From JACQFK01 sp964604905 (GTDB lineage: Bacteria; Planctomycetota; MHYJ01; JACPRB01), in NCBI GenBank assembly GCA_964604905.1, contig CAZSCC010000533.1, forward strand, positions 1 to 24,627: a DNA stretch of 24,627 nucleotides, written 5' to 3'. The notes under the pieces were generated by a model. The model did not search any database. It was not told the DNA's origin and saw only the letters and a list, made by a program, of their open reading frames with translations. Below are positions 11,330 to 19,228 of the stretch, piece by piece. A program made the position numbers and the translations under genes. Each line of letters opens with the position of its first letter. Position 1 is the stretch's first letter.

Positions 11330-13867
11330 CTACGGGTCTTCGGGACTCACCGTCTCCCGCTCGATCCGGCGGAACTTCGCGAGCTCCAGGCGCTGCGGGT
11401 TGGTCAGCACCGCGTTGCCCAGCGCCTCGCCGCAGGTGAACTCGATGTCGTAGTCGCCGTCCTTCGTGTTCTTCATGAGGGCGTCGAAGACCTCCTTCGA
11501 GGGCGTCGTGCCGGTCTGCTTGAAGATCTGAGAGAGCGCCTTGGCGCACGCGAGGCGCACGCCCTTCTGGCGCGTGGCTTTGTCGGCGTCGGCGTCCTTC
11601 TCGGAGAGCACCTTGGTCAGCGCGTCGATCGCCCTCTGGTCGCCGAAGTGGCCCAGCGCCCCCGCGGCGGGGATGCGGATCGAGTCCTCGCGGATCAGCT
11701 CCACGTTGTCCACTTTCGATCCGCCGACCGTCGTGATCAGCGCCTGGACCGAGTCGCGGAACGGGTAGAGCGTGTTGGTCGGGTCGATCTTGGCCAGCGT
11801 CTCGGCCGAGGCGCGGGCGATCTCGTCGGCCCGCTCCTTGGAGTCCTTCCGGGCCTCCTCGGTGTCGAACGCCTTCTCGAAGAGCGCCTTGAGGTCGAGC
11901 CGGTGGACGCCCTTGCCCACCGAGTCCAGGGCCGTGCCCTTCTCGACGTATTCCTTCTTCGCGGCGTCCACCTCGCCCTGCGTGTCGCCCAGCACGATCT
12001 TGGGGATGTTCTTCGTGCGGACGTCGTTGACCAGGGTGTCGAAGACCGATTCCACGACCCCCTTCTTGGTGTCCGTCTCCTTGAAGTAGACCTGGCTGCA
12101 GATTTTCTTCTGGATGATGATGATGTCCTCGTTGGGGAACTGCTTGGCCTTCACGATGCCCTCGCCGCCCGAGGTGACGATCACGGGGAAGACGTTGACG
12201 CTGGCCAGCGTCTTCCGGAACCCGTTGATGAAGTTCCGGTCGTTGTCGTCCTGCACGTCGTAGATCACGAGCGCCACGCGGACGCCCTGCTCGCCGAGCG
12301 CGTCGATCAGGTTGGGGATCACGAGTTCCATGCCCAGCTTGCGGCGCTGGGGGTTGAGCGTGACCATCGCCTTGGCGGCGGCGTACCGCACGCGCTTGTC
12401 CTCGTTGGCCAGGGCCTCGACCAGCGCGTGGCCGAGCGTCCCGCTCGCCTGGGCGGAGGCGGCGCCCGTGCCGGCCACCTGTTCGGCGGGCGCGTTGGCC
12501 GCGTCGGGGGGCAGCGGCGGGGCGGGGAGGTCCTCCGGCCGGCCCATCTCCTCGATCGTCTCGATGGCCGCCTTGGCGACCAGGTAGTTGCCGTCCACCA
12601 GCGACCGCGCGAGCGCCTCGTAGATGTACTTCTTGCCGGGCAGCTGTGCGACCACGTTGGCGCGGAGGACCTTGGCCTTCTTGAGGAGGTAGGCGGAGAC
12701 GACCTTGTTGACGTCGGCCCAGCCGCCGGCGCTCGTGATCTCGCCGCCGATGGCGGCGGTCACGCTGGCGTCGCTCATCCCCTCGGTCTCCTTGATCAGG
12801 CGGATGAGGCCGGGCTTGTCGAGCTCGTCGACCTTGAGCGCCTCGAGCGCGGCGCGGATCGCGGCCTGGGCCTCGATCGCCTCGGCGAACTGGACGCAGG
12901 CGAGGAGGCTCCACGCGGAGTAGCCGTCCTTCGCGTAGTTCGGGTCGAGCGAGAGCAGGTCGAAGAGCGCCTCCTCGGCCAGCTGCTCGTTGAAGGCGAA
13001 CCGGGCGACCTTGCGCTCGGTGATCGCGTCCTTCTCCGTGTCCCACTTCCAGATCAGGTACGAGCGCTGGAAGGAGTAGATCACGTTCGAGTGGCTGTAG
13101 TAGTACTTCATCGCCAGCTCGTAGTAGTAGTCCGTGGCCTTCTTCCACTGGGCCGCGTCCTTCGAGCGGATGATCTTCATGAGGGATTCCTGGGCGAACT
13201 TCTTCACCTCCTGCTTCTCGTTGGCGTCCTCGGTGACGCGCCGGAGGGCCGGGATGGCGCGCTCGTCCTTGATGTTGCCGAGCGTGATCGCCGCCTGCTG
13301 GCGGACGAAGTCGTTCTTGGAGTCCAGCGCCTCGACCACCGCGAGCGAGCCCTCGACGCCCATCTCGGTGAGGAGGAGGATGACCCGCGAGCGGAAGCGG
13401 TCCTGCTGGGCGTCGGCGAGCACGGGGATGAGCCAGCGCACGCAGTAGGGCCCGATGTTCTTCAGGTGCCAGAAGGCCACGCGCGAGCGCTCGAAGTCGT
13501 CGACGTTCTTGAGGTCCTCGATGTACTTGAGGACGACCGCCTTGCCCTCGCGGACCGGCTCGCCGGGCTTGGCGAGCTCGTAGATGCGCCGGCCGAGGTC
13601 CTGGATCTTGCGGTCGGGATGGTTCATCATCCCGGCGATGACGTTGTCGCCCTCGCGCTTGATGTAGGCGTAGACCTGGTCGCTGTTGGGCTTGAGCTGG
13701 AACGCCTCCTCGAACTTGGAGAGCGCCTCGGTGTACTTCCCGCGCTTGTAGAGGTCGGTGCCTTCGCCCAGGAGTTTCCGGACGTTGTCGCCGAACGAAT
13801 CGTCCTGCGCGAGGACCGGGATCCCCAGCGCGGCCACGAGCGACACCAGGAGCAGGCGCTTCAGCAT
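11330..13867 (-). CDS. Large secreted TPR/HEAT-repeat protein with an embedded receiver-like domain
   Basis: An 845-residue protein with a clear signal peptide (MLKRLLLVSLVAALGIPVLAQ). A TPR-like pair (33-60, YKRGKYTEALSKFEEAFQLKP) is followed by HEAT repeats (about 130-235), for example SKNDFVRQQAAITLGNIKDE (183-202). A helical Tyr-rich block, TDYYYELAMKYYYSHS (245-260), and further helices come next. HEAT repeats resume at 475-505 (NEDKRVRYAAAKAMVTL) and 730-785. Between them, 529-650 has a receiver-like beta/alpha pattern: VALVIYDVQDDNDRNFINGF, VFPVIVTSG, DIIIIQKK, IPKIVLGD. The usual Asp pair and Lys are not clearly placed, so it is probably a non-phosphorylated fold. Start: GGGGAG upstream of ATG 13867. 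It likely follows lysA transcription; function unknown. Confidence 0.8.
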   Translation of the reverse strand: MLKRLLLVSLVAALGIPVLAQDDSFGDNVRKLLGEGTDLYKRGKYTEALSKFEEAFQLKPNSDQVYAYIKREGDNVIAGMMNHPDRKIQDLGRRIYELAKPGEPVREGKAVVLKYIEDLKNVDDFERSRVAFWHLKNIGPYCVRWLIPVLADAQQDRFRSRVILLLTEMGVEGSLAVVEALDSKNDFVRQQAAITLGNIKDERAIPALRRVTEDANEKQEVKKFAQESLMKIIRSKDAAQWKKATDYYYELAMKYYYSHSNVIYSFQRSYLIWKWDTEKDAITERKVARFAFNEQLAEEALFDLLSLDPNYAKDGYSAWSLLACVQFAEAIEAQAAIRAALEALKVDELDKPGLIRLIKETEGMSDASVTAAIGGEITSAGGWADVNKVVSAYLLKKAKVLRANVVAQLPGKKYIYEALARSLVDGNYLVAKAAIETIEEMGRPEDLPAPPLPPDAANAPAEQVAGTGAASAQASGTLGHALVEALANEDKRVRYAAAKAMVTLNPQRRKLGMELVIPNLIDALGEQGVRVALVIYDVQDDNDRNFINGFRKTLASVNVFPVIVTSGGEGIVKAKQFPNEDIIIIQKKICSQVYFKETDTKKGVVESVFDTLVNDVRTKNIPKIVLGDTQGEVDAAKKEYVEKGTALDSVGKGVHRLDLKALFEKAFDTEEARKDSKERADEIARASAETLAKIDPTNTLYPFRDSVQALITTVGGSKVDNVELIREDSIRIPAAGALGHFGDQRAIDALTKVLSEKDADADKATRQKGVRLACAKALSQIFKQTGTTPSKEVFDALMKNTKDGDYDIEFTCGEALGNAVLTNPQRLELAKFRRIERETVSPEDP

Positions 13868-13899
13868 GGCAGTTCTCCCCGTGAGTCCAAAACCCCTCT

Positions 13900-13920
13900 G
13901 ATTCTCGCCGCGCGAGAATC
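13900..13920 (-). repeat. Perfect 9-bp hairpin between lysA and the HEAT-repeat gene
   Basis: GATTCTCGC (13900-13908) and GCGAGAATC (13912-13920) pair exactly around a 3-nt loop and overlap the lysA stop by one base. On the minus strand, GGGGTTTT follows after a few bases, so it may act as a weak terminator or processing/attenuation point between the two genes. Confidence 0.65.
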
Positions 13921-15233
13921 TATGTCAACGAAAAAGATACGAGCTTTTCGTTCCGGAGCAGGTGGTCCATCGACTCCCGTTCCGTCACGACCTTCGCTTC
14001 CTTCCCCCCCACCATCACCTCGCACGGACGCGGGTGCGAGTTGTAGTTCGAGGCCATCGCGTACCCGTACGCCCCCGCCGAGAAGACGCACACCAGGTCG
14101 CCCCGCTTGAGGGGCGGTATCCGGCGCTCCTTAGCGAAGAAGTCGCCGCTCTCGCAGATCGGCCCCACGATGTCTGCGACGATCGAGGGCCCGGCCCAGT
14201 GATCCTCGTCGGGCACCTCTCCCGAGTGCCCCGGATCGGTCCTCACCGGCCAGATCCGGTGGTACGCGCTATACAATGTAGGACGGATCAGGTCGTTCAT
14301 TCCCGCGTCGCAAATGACGAATTTCTTCTCCCCGGACTCCTTCACGTAGAGCACCCGGGTGATCAGCACCCCGGCGTTCCCGACGATGAAGCGGCCGGGC
14401 TCGAGGAGCACCTTGCAGCCCGTCTTCTGGAGCATGGGGAGGATCGCCTGGGCGATCTCCTTGGCCGGCCGCGCCAGCTTGTCCTTGTACCAGATGCCGA
14501 AGCCGCCGCCGATGTCCAGCCACTCGATCTTCGCGCCGACCTGCTCGCACTCGGGGAGGAAGGCGGCGATCCGCTTCATCGTCTCGACGTAGGGCTCGAC
14601 CTTGGTGATCTGGCTCCCGATGTGGACGTGGAGGCCGTTGACCGCGACGTTCTTGAGCTCGTGCGCCGAGGCGAGGATCTTCTTCGCGCGCGTCAGGTCC
14701 ACGCCGAACTTCGTCTCCTTCTTGCCCGTGGCGATGTAGGTGTGGGTCTGCGGATCGACGTCGGGGTTGACGCGGAGCGCGACCGGCGCCTTCTTCCCGA
14801 GCGTCCCGGCGATCCGGTCGATGTTGGCCAGCTCCTCCTCGCTCTCGACGTTGAAGAGGAGGATGCCCTTCTCGAGGGCGTAGGTGATCTCCTCGTCGGC
14901 CTTGCCCACGCCGGCGAAGACGATCTTCTTCGGGTCGGCGCCGACCTTGAGCGCGCTGTGGAGTTCGCCGCCCGAGACCACGTCGAAGCCGCTCCCCTCG
15001 TCCTTCATCAGTTTCAGGATCGAGAGGTTGGAGTTGGCCTTCACCGAGTAGCAGATGAGGGGCGGGTTGGCGACGTCGCCCGCTCCCGCGAAGGCGTCGC
15101 GCAGCTTGCGGTAGTGCTCGAGGATGGTGCGCGCCGAGTAGATGTACGTCGGCGTCCCGTGCTCTTCGGCGATCTTCGCGACCGACACGTCCTCGCACAC
15201 GAGGTCGCCGCGGAGGTAGTTGAAGTAGTCCAT
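13920..15233 (-). CDS. lysA: Diaminopimelate decarboxylase
   Basis: A 437-residue PLP fold-III decarboxylase. The N-terminus MDYFNYLRGDLVCEDV fits DAP decarboxylases. The PLP lysine is in ICYSVKANSNL (Lys65), with FDVVSGGEL (about 83-91), GLHVHIGSQI, EWLDIGGGFGI, LLEPGRFIVG, and CDAGMNDLIRPTLY supplying the catalytic Cys and the substrate-binding Arg. The final active-site segment is FSAGAYGYAMASNYNSHPRP. It removes CO2 from meso-diaminopimelate to give lysine, the last step of lysine synthesis. The length is normal. No Shine-Dalgarno is obvious before ATG 15233; a strong promoter lies 126-155 nt upstream. Downstream is the HEAT-repeat gene (52 nt gap with a hairpin). Confidence 0.96.
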   Translation of the reverse strand: MDYFNYLRGDLVCEDVSVAKIAEEHGTPTYIYSARTILEHYRKLRDAFAGAGDVANPPLICYSVKANSNLSILKLMKDEGSGFDVVSGGELHSALKVGADPKKIVFAGVGKADEEITYALEKGILLFNVESEEELANIDRIAGTLGKKAPVALRVNPDVDPQTHTYIATGKKETKFGVDLTRAKKILASAHELKNVAVNGLHVHIGSQITKVEPYVETMKRIAAFLPECEQVGAKIEWLDIGGGFGIWYKDKLARPAKEIAQAILPMLQKTGCKVLLEPGRFIVGNAGVLITRVLYVKESGEKKFVICDAGMNDLIRPTLYSAYHRIWPVRTDPGHSGEVPDEDHWAGPSIVADIVGPICESGDFFAKERRIPPLKRGDLVCVFSAGAYGYAMASNYNSHPRPCEVMVGGKEAKVVTERESMDHLLRNEKLVSFSLT

Positions 15234-15334
15234 AGGGAGATCCGGCGATACTCTTCTCCAGCACCCTCGCCCCGGTCCGATCCCGCCGCTCCGCCGGCAA
15301 CCTGGCCTTTGGAGATCGGGTGAGGAAAACCCAT

Positions 15335-15351
15335 CCCCGGGGGCTCCGGGG
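15335..15351 (-). other. Hairpin at the 5' end of the lysA leader
   Basis: CCCCGG (15335-15340) pairs with CCGGGG (15346-15351) around a 5-nt loop. It lies immediately after the predicted lysA transcription start (about 15352), so it would cap the 5' end of an untranslated leader of about 119 nt. No lysine-riboswitch core is recognised. Confidence 0.4.
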
Positions 15352-15358
15352 AGGGGTG

Positions 15359-15388
15359 ATTATAGGCCCGGGCTTCCGGCGAATTCAA
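15359..15388 (-). promoter_or_regulatory. Promoter of lysA
   Basis: On the minus strand, TTGAAT (15383-15388) and a perfect TATAAT (15359-15364) are 18 nt apart, one of the best sigma-70-type promoters in the window. Confidence 0.7.
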
Positions 15389-15396
15389 CACATTGG

Positions 15397-15425
15397 TTGC
15401 GGGAGCTAGGGAGGGTCCGTAGAAT
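15397..15425 (+). promoter_or_regulatory. Promoter of the 93-residue orphan gene
   Basis: TTGCGG (15397-15402) and TAGAAT (15420-15425) are separated by 17 nt, divergent from the lysA promoter with only 8 nt between the two -35 boxes. A Shine-Dalgarno GGGGAGG (15439-15445) precedes the ATG at 15450. Confidence 0.6.
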
Positions 15426-15449
15426 TGCGCGGATACCCGGGGAGGTCCG

Positions 15450-15731
15450 ATGGCCGAAGAGCGCAAGCCCAATCTCAAGGTCGGGGTCAACTGGATCCCG
15501 ACCGAGATCGTCTCCGAGCCGTTCGTGGTGATGTCCATCCGGGGGTACGCCCCGGTGGTCGACGTGAAGGCCCCGGAGGGGGACTTCATCCTCTACATAT
15601 CGTCCAAGTCGATCTCGGAGGGCCTCGACCCCCTGGTCCAGGCCAACGGCGGCAAGTTCGCGGGCCTCAAAGTCCGCCTCCGCAAGGAGTCGGAAGACCG
15701 CATGGCCGCCTATATAGTGGAGAAGGCCTAA
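15450..15731 (+). CDS. Conserved-looking 93-residue protein, function unknown
   Basis: A small soluble protein without signal peptide or membrane segment. Its sequence is balanced and compact: LKVGVNWIPTEIVSEPFVVMS (9-29), FILYISSKSISEGLDPL (46-62) and a basic C-terminal GKFAGLKVRLRKES (68-81). It looks like a small beta-rich fold. It has a good promoter, a strong Shine-Dalgarno (GGGGAGG, 4 nt before ATG) and coding-like base use, so it is a real gene. No family is recognised. The next gene on the same strand starts 49 nt after its stop, past an inverted repeat. Confidence 0.75.
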   Translation: MAEERKPNLKVGVNWIPTEIVSEPFVVMSIRGYAPVVDVKAPEGDFILYISSKSISEGLDPLVQANGGKFAGLKVRLRKESEDRMAAYIVEKA

Positions 15732-15733
15732 CT

Positions 15734-15764
15734 GTTAACGAAATCGCGCCGCGTCTTCGCTAAC
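15734..15764 (+). repeat. Imperfect inverted repeat between the orphan and glycosidase genes
   Basis: GTTAACGAA (15734-15742) and TTCGCTAAC (15756-15764) are complementary at 8 of 9 positions. They flank a 13-nt GC-rich centre containing CGCG/GCG. It may be an operator or processing hairpin; no T tract follows. Confidence 0.45.
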
Positions 15765-15780
15765 ACTTTGGGGGTGAGCC

Positions 15781-17337
15781 TTGAGAGTCCTCCTTCTGTC
15801 CCTCCTGCTGCCCCCCCTGGCCGCCCCGGCCCAGGAGCCCAAGAGCCCGCCTGACCTGTGGCTCTATTCGCCCATCAACCTCCAGGTGGATGAGAACGTC
15901 GGCAGAATACGCGAACTCTGGGGCCGCGCCGCCCGGGCGGGCTATACCAAGATCCTCCTCGCCGACTCCAAGATGGCCAAGCTGGGCGACCTGGGAGGGG
16001 CCGAGAAGCGGTATTTCAGGAACACCGAGCAGGTCAAGAAGATCGCCGAAGAGCTCAAGCTCGAGGTCGTCCCCGCCCTCTTCCACATCGGCTACTCCAA
16101 CAGCATGCTCTGGCACGACCCGAACCTGGCCGAGGGCCTCCCCGTCAAGGACGCCCTCTTCGTCGTCAAGGGCGGCGAGGCGCGCCTCGAACCCGACCCC
16201 GCCGTCGCCTTCGCCAAGCCGGGGTTCGTCGACGAGACCGTGACGATGGAAGCCGGCGTCGCGACGGTGAAGGACCATGCGGGGAACGCCCGCTTCAATT
16301 TTCCGCTCAAGGTCCCCCCCTACCGCTGCTACCACGTCTCCGTCAAGATCAAGACCGAGAACTACAGCGGCCAGCCCCAGATCGCCGCGCTCGCCGACGG
16401 CCGCTCCCTCCAGTATGAGTACCTCGGCGTCAAGAAAACCCAGGACTGGACCGAGCACCACGTCGTCTTCAACTCCCTCGAGCACGAGAAGGCGACCGTC
16501 TACTTCGGCGTCTGGGGGGGCGGGAAGGGGACGCTCCAGTGGAAGGAGTGGAAGATCGAGGAGGCGGGCCTCGTCAACGTCCTCCGCCGCCCGGGCGCGC
16601 CCTTCACGGTGCAGGGCTACACCGAGGGAAAGGACTACGAGCCCGTCGCCGACCCGCTGCTGGGGAACAAGCCGTACAAGGGCGTCTACGCCGCGTGGCA
16701 CGAGCCGCTGCCGATCCGGACGAAGCTTCCCGACGGCACGAAGCTCCGCGTCTCCTGGTACCACCCGGCGATCATCCACGACGGCCAGGTCTCGGCCTGC
16801 ATCTCCGAGCCCCGGACGATGGAACTCCTGCGCGACGAGGCCCGGCGCGTGCGGGAACTCTGGGGGACGAAGGGCTACATGATGTCCCACGACGAGTTCC
16901 GCACGATGAACCAGGACGACGCCTGCCGGAAGCGAAACCTCGAGGCCGGCCCGCTCCTCGCCGACAACGCCCGCGAATGCGTCAAGCTGCTCGCCGGCTC
17001 GACCGCCTACGTCTGGAACGACATGTTCGACCCCTTCCACAACGCGGTCGACAAGTACTACCTCGTCCGCGGCGATTTCAAGGGCTCCTGGGAGGGGCTC
17101 GACAAGGACGTCGTGATCGTCAACTGGCACTTCGGCGCGCGCGAAAAATCGCTCCCCTTCTTCGCCGACCGCGGCCACCGTCAGGTGCTGGCCGGCTACT
17201 ACGACGGCCCGGTCGGGCAGGTCAAGGAGTGGCTGAAGAGCGGCGCGAAGGTGAAGGGCGTGGTCGGCGTCATGTACACGACGTGGCAGAACGACTACAC
17301 CCAGCTGGAGGCGTTCGCGAAGGCGGCGCGGGAGTAA
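15781..17337 (+). CDS. Secreted GH20-like glycoside hydrolase with inserted beta-sandwich
   Basis: A 518-residue protein with a signal peptide (MRVLLLSLLLPPLAAPAQEP). Residues 25-130 begin a TIM-barrel-like fold (VGRIRELWGRAARAGYTKILLAD, LKLEVVPALFHIGYSNSMLW). About 140-262 is a predicted all-beta insert with carbohydrate-binding-module character (FNFPLKVPPYRCYHVSVKIK, TEHHVVFNSLEHEKATVYFG). The barrel resumes with VSWYHPAIIHDGQVSACISEP (325-345), GYMMSHDEFRTMNQDDAC (366-382), holding an Asp-Glu pair like the GH20 catalytic dyad, and VWNDMFDP (411-418). Substrate and retention of catalysis are not certain. The start is TTG 15781 with GGGGG 6 nt upstream; an ATG is not available before the signal peptide. 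Confidence 0.7.
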   Translation: MRVLLLSLLLPPLAAPAQEPKSPPDLWLYSPINLQVDENVGRIRELWGRAARAGYTKILLADSKMAKLGDLGGAEKRYFRNTEQVKKIAEELKLEVVPALFHIGYSNSMLWHDPNLAEGLPVKDALFVVKGGEARLEPDPAVAFAKPGFVDETVTMEAGVATVKDHAGNARFNFPLKVPPYRCYHVSVKIKTENYSGQPQIAALADGRSLQYEYLGVKKTQDWTEHHVVFNSLEHEKATVYFGVWGGGKGTLQWKEWKIEEAGLVNVLRRPGAPFTVQGYTEGKDYEPVADPLLGNKPYKGVYAAWHEPLPIRTKLPDGTKLRVSWYHPAIIHDGQVSACISEPRTMELLRDEARRVRELWGTKGYMMSHDEFRTMNQDDACRKRNLEAGPLLADNARECVKLLAGSTAYVWNDMFDPFHNAVDKYYLVRGDFKGSWEGLDKDVVIVNWHFGAREKSLPFFADRGHRQVLAGYYDGPVGQVKEWLKSGAKVKGVVGVMYTTWQNDYTQLEAFAKAARE

Positions 17338-17345
17338 CCCCCGGG

Positions 17346-17525
17346 TCAGGGTCTCCCGTTGTCGCGCAGCTCTCCATTCGGGTCGATCTTCGCCACCTCC
17401 CGGCGAATCCATAGACCGGCGAGGAGGAGAGTCAAGGCGACTGCTGCGACAATCAGGATGATGATGCCGGTGTCGACATCGATGGAGATGGGTTCCAGGG
17501 TGTAGACCCTCTTGTGATCCAGCAT
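17346..17525 (-). CDS. 59-residue single-pass membrane protein
   Basis: A short gene that follows the toroid fusion gene with only 2 nt between stop and ATG (TAG-AC-ATG). It has a polar N-terminus (MLDHKRVYTLEPISIDVDTG), one strong transmembrane helix (about 20-40, IIILIVAAVALTLLLAGLWI) and a basic cytoplasmic-type tail RREVAKIDPNGELRDNGRP. Base use and tight coupling support translation. No family is recognised. It may be a membrane partner of the upstream secreted protein, or a small accessory peptide; both are inference. Confidence 0.65.
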   Translation of the reverse strand: MLDHKRVYTLEPISIDVDTGIIILIVAAVALTLLLAGLWIRREVAKIDPNGELRDNGRP

Positions 17526-17527
17526 GT

Positions 17528-19216
17528 CTAGTTCCCGCACAGCTTGAGCGTCAGGAGCGCCATCGCCGTCCCATAGCTCCTTCCGAGTTCGTGCGAATCC
17601 ACCCAGCACCCGTCGATCTCGGGGATCGCCAGCACGATCTCCTTCTGCCGGGCGAGCGAGGCCGCATCGCCGATCGCCGACGCCGCCAGCGCGCGGCCGA
17701 GCTGGTCGTACCAGAAGAAGAAGCCGCCGTTGTGGTACGCGTCGGCGTGGTCGTCGTACTTGCGGACCTTCTCGAGCAGCGCGTGGTGCTTGAACGACGC
17801 CGCCAGCGAGGCCGCCACCGCCTCCTTCTTCGACTGGCCCGAGAGGTGGAGCGCGAACTCGCAGAAGGGCGCGCGGCCCGCCGCGCCTTCCGGAGCCCCG
17901 CCCTGGCCGGGATACTCGTAGGCGAACATGCCCTGCCGGTCGCGCGTCGACTTGAGCGCCGCCGTGCCCCGCTTGAGCGTCGCGTCGGGCACGTCCGCGC
18001 CCGCCTTCTTCGCCTCGTGGAGCGCGTGGAGCGCCGTCGCGGTCACGAACGGATTGTCGTACTCGTGGTACCACGTGCCCGTCGCCTTCTGGAGCACGCA
18101 GAGCATCCGGACCAGCGTCGCGACGGTCTTCTTGTCCTCCGTCTTCGCGAAGTAGAGGAGCCGGTAGGCGTACGCCCAGGCGATCTCGTCCGTGTCCTTC
18201 GCGGCGACCTTCGTCTCGTCCCTCATGTACGCCTCGGCCTTCGCGAGGGCGGTCTTGACCTCGTCGGCCGGGCCCCATTCCCGGAGCGCCATCGCGACGA
18301 GCGCCGTGCCGGCCATGTGGACGTTCGGGAGCGAGTCGTCGCCGCCGAAGTTGTAGTTCGAGTCGTCCCACGAGCCGTTCGCCCGCTGGGTCTGGAGCAG
18401 GAAGCGGATCGCCCGCGCGACGTCCGCCTTCTTAGCGGGAAGGGTGGTGTTCGAAGGCAGCCCCTCCAGCGCCTCCGCGGACAGCTTCTCGTAGGTCTCG
18501 AAGCCGCGGACGAACGGACCGTCGCGCGCGAGCTCGGCCGCCGCCTTCCACGCCCAGCGGCCGTCCTTGACCTTCCTCCACTCCGCGCGGCCCTCTTCGT
18601 CGCGGCCGACGAGGTGGAGCGCCGCCCCATGGAAGTAGCGCGCCTCGGGGCCGTCCAGCGTCTCGAAGAGCGACGGGTCGGGCTTCCCCTCGCGGATCGA
18701 CCGGCGCGCCGCGTCGAGCACGGGCGGCTTCTCCTCGACCTCGACGCCGGACTTCTTCAGCACGCCGCGGAGAAGTTGGACGAACCACTCCTCGGAGAAG
18801 GTCGAGAGGCGGTCGACTTTGTGGATCAGCTTGCCCTCGCCGTCCAGGAAGACGAGGCCCGGCTCGATGAACTCGAGGAGCTCAACGCCGTACCTCTTAT
18901 GGAATCCCGGGTCGCCCGCCAGGCGGAGCGGGACGAAGCGGTCGCGGAGGAGCTCGACCACGCCCGGCATCATGAAGGGGCCCGCCAGCATGTACTTCTC
19001 GAGGACGAGCGTGCGGTCCATGGGCGTCCCCTCGAGCGTGGGGACCCACCAGGCGATCGGCCGCTTCGTCGCCCGGGCCTTGACCGTGGCGTCGGTCATG
19101 GAGCTGAGCCAGGGGATCTCGGTCCCGCACTTCGCGGCGGGACCCTGCAGCGGCTTGTCGGGGGTCTTCCTGTCCTGGGCGGCCAGGACGAGCAGGACGA
19201 GGGCGAGGGAGCTCAT
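17528..19216 (-). CDS. Secreted thioredoxin-like / squalene-cyclase-type toroid fusion protein
   Basis: A 562-residue protein with a short signal peptide (MSSLALVLLVLAAQ). Residues 45-152 resemble a thioredoxin-like fold (KRPIAWWVPTLEGTPMDRTL, FVPLRLAGDPGFHKRYGV, EPGLVFLDGEGKLIHKVDRL) but lack a CxxC motif at the usual position. After a helical linker, residues 262-562 form an alpha/alpha toroid: AIRFLLQTQRANGSWDDSNY (269-288), YAYRLLYFAKTEDKKTVATL, LCVLQKATGTWYHE (372-385), HALHEAKKAGADVPDATLKR, GGFFFWYDQLGRALAASAIG (497-516). No cyclase DxDD is seen, so a non-enzymatic or unknown role is likely. ATG 19216 has TAGAAT ending 6 nt upstream and no Shine-Dalgarno. It follows an 82-residue gene by 12 nt. 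Confidence 0.75.
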   Translation of the reverse strand: MSSLALVLLVLAAQDRKTPDKPLQGPAAKCGTEIPWLSSMTDATVKARATKRPIAWWVPTLEGTPMDRTLVLEKYMLAGPFMMPGVVELLRDRFVPLRLAGDPGFHKRYGVELLEFIEPGLVFLDGEGKLIHKVDRLSTFSEEWFVQLLRGVLKKSGVEVEEKPPVLDAARRSIREGKPDPSLFETLDGPEARYFHGAALHLVGRDEEGRAEWRKVKDGRWAWKAAAELARDGPFVRGFETYEKLSAEALEGLPSNTTLPAKKADVARAIRFLLQTQRANGSWDDSNYNFGGDDSLPNVHMAGTALVAMALREWGPADEVKTALAKAEAYMRDETKVAAKDTDEIAWAYAYRLLYFAKTEDKKTVATLVRMLCVLQKATGTWYHEYDNPFVTATALHALHEAKKAGADVPDATLKRGTAALKSTRDRQGMFAYEYPGQGGAPEGAAGRAPFCEFALHLSGQSKKEAVAASLAASFKHHALLEKVRKYDDHADAYHNGGFFFWYDQLGRALAASAIGDAASLARQKEIVLAIPEIDGCWVDSHELGRSYGTAMALLTLKLCGN

Positions 19217-19222
19217 CGGGGG

Positions 19223-19228
19223 ATTCTA
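19223..19228 (-). promoter_or_regulatory. -10-like TAGAAT before the toroid fusion gene
   Basis: On the minus strand TAGAAT ends 6 nt before ATG 19216, which would make a leaderless message. No matching -35 is seen at 16-18 nt, so this is tentative. Confidence 0.3.

Noticed and set aside
11300..14110. 936-codon plus-strand open frame
   Set aside because: Antisense shadow of the HEAT-repeat gene; no domain and biased composition.
13962..15323. 453-codon plus-strand open frame
   Set aside because: Antisense shadow of lysA.
15234..15358. Lysine riboswitch before lysA
   Set aside because: The leader is shorter than expected and no conserved lysine-riboswitch core was recognised.
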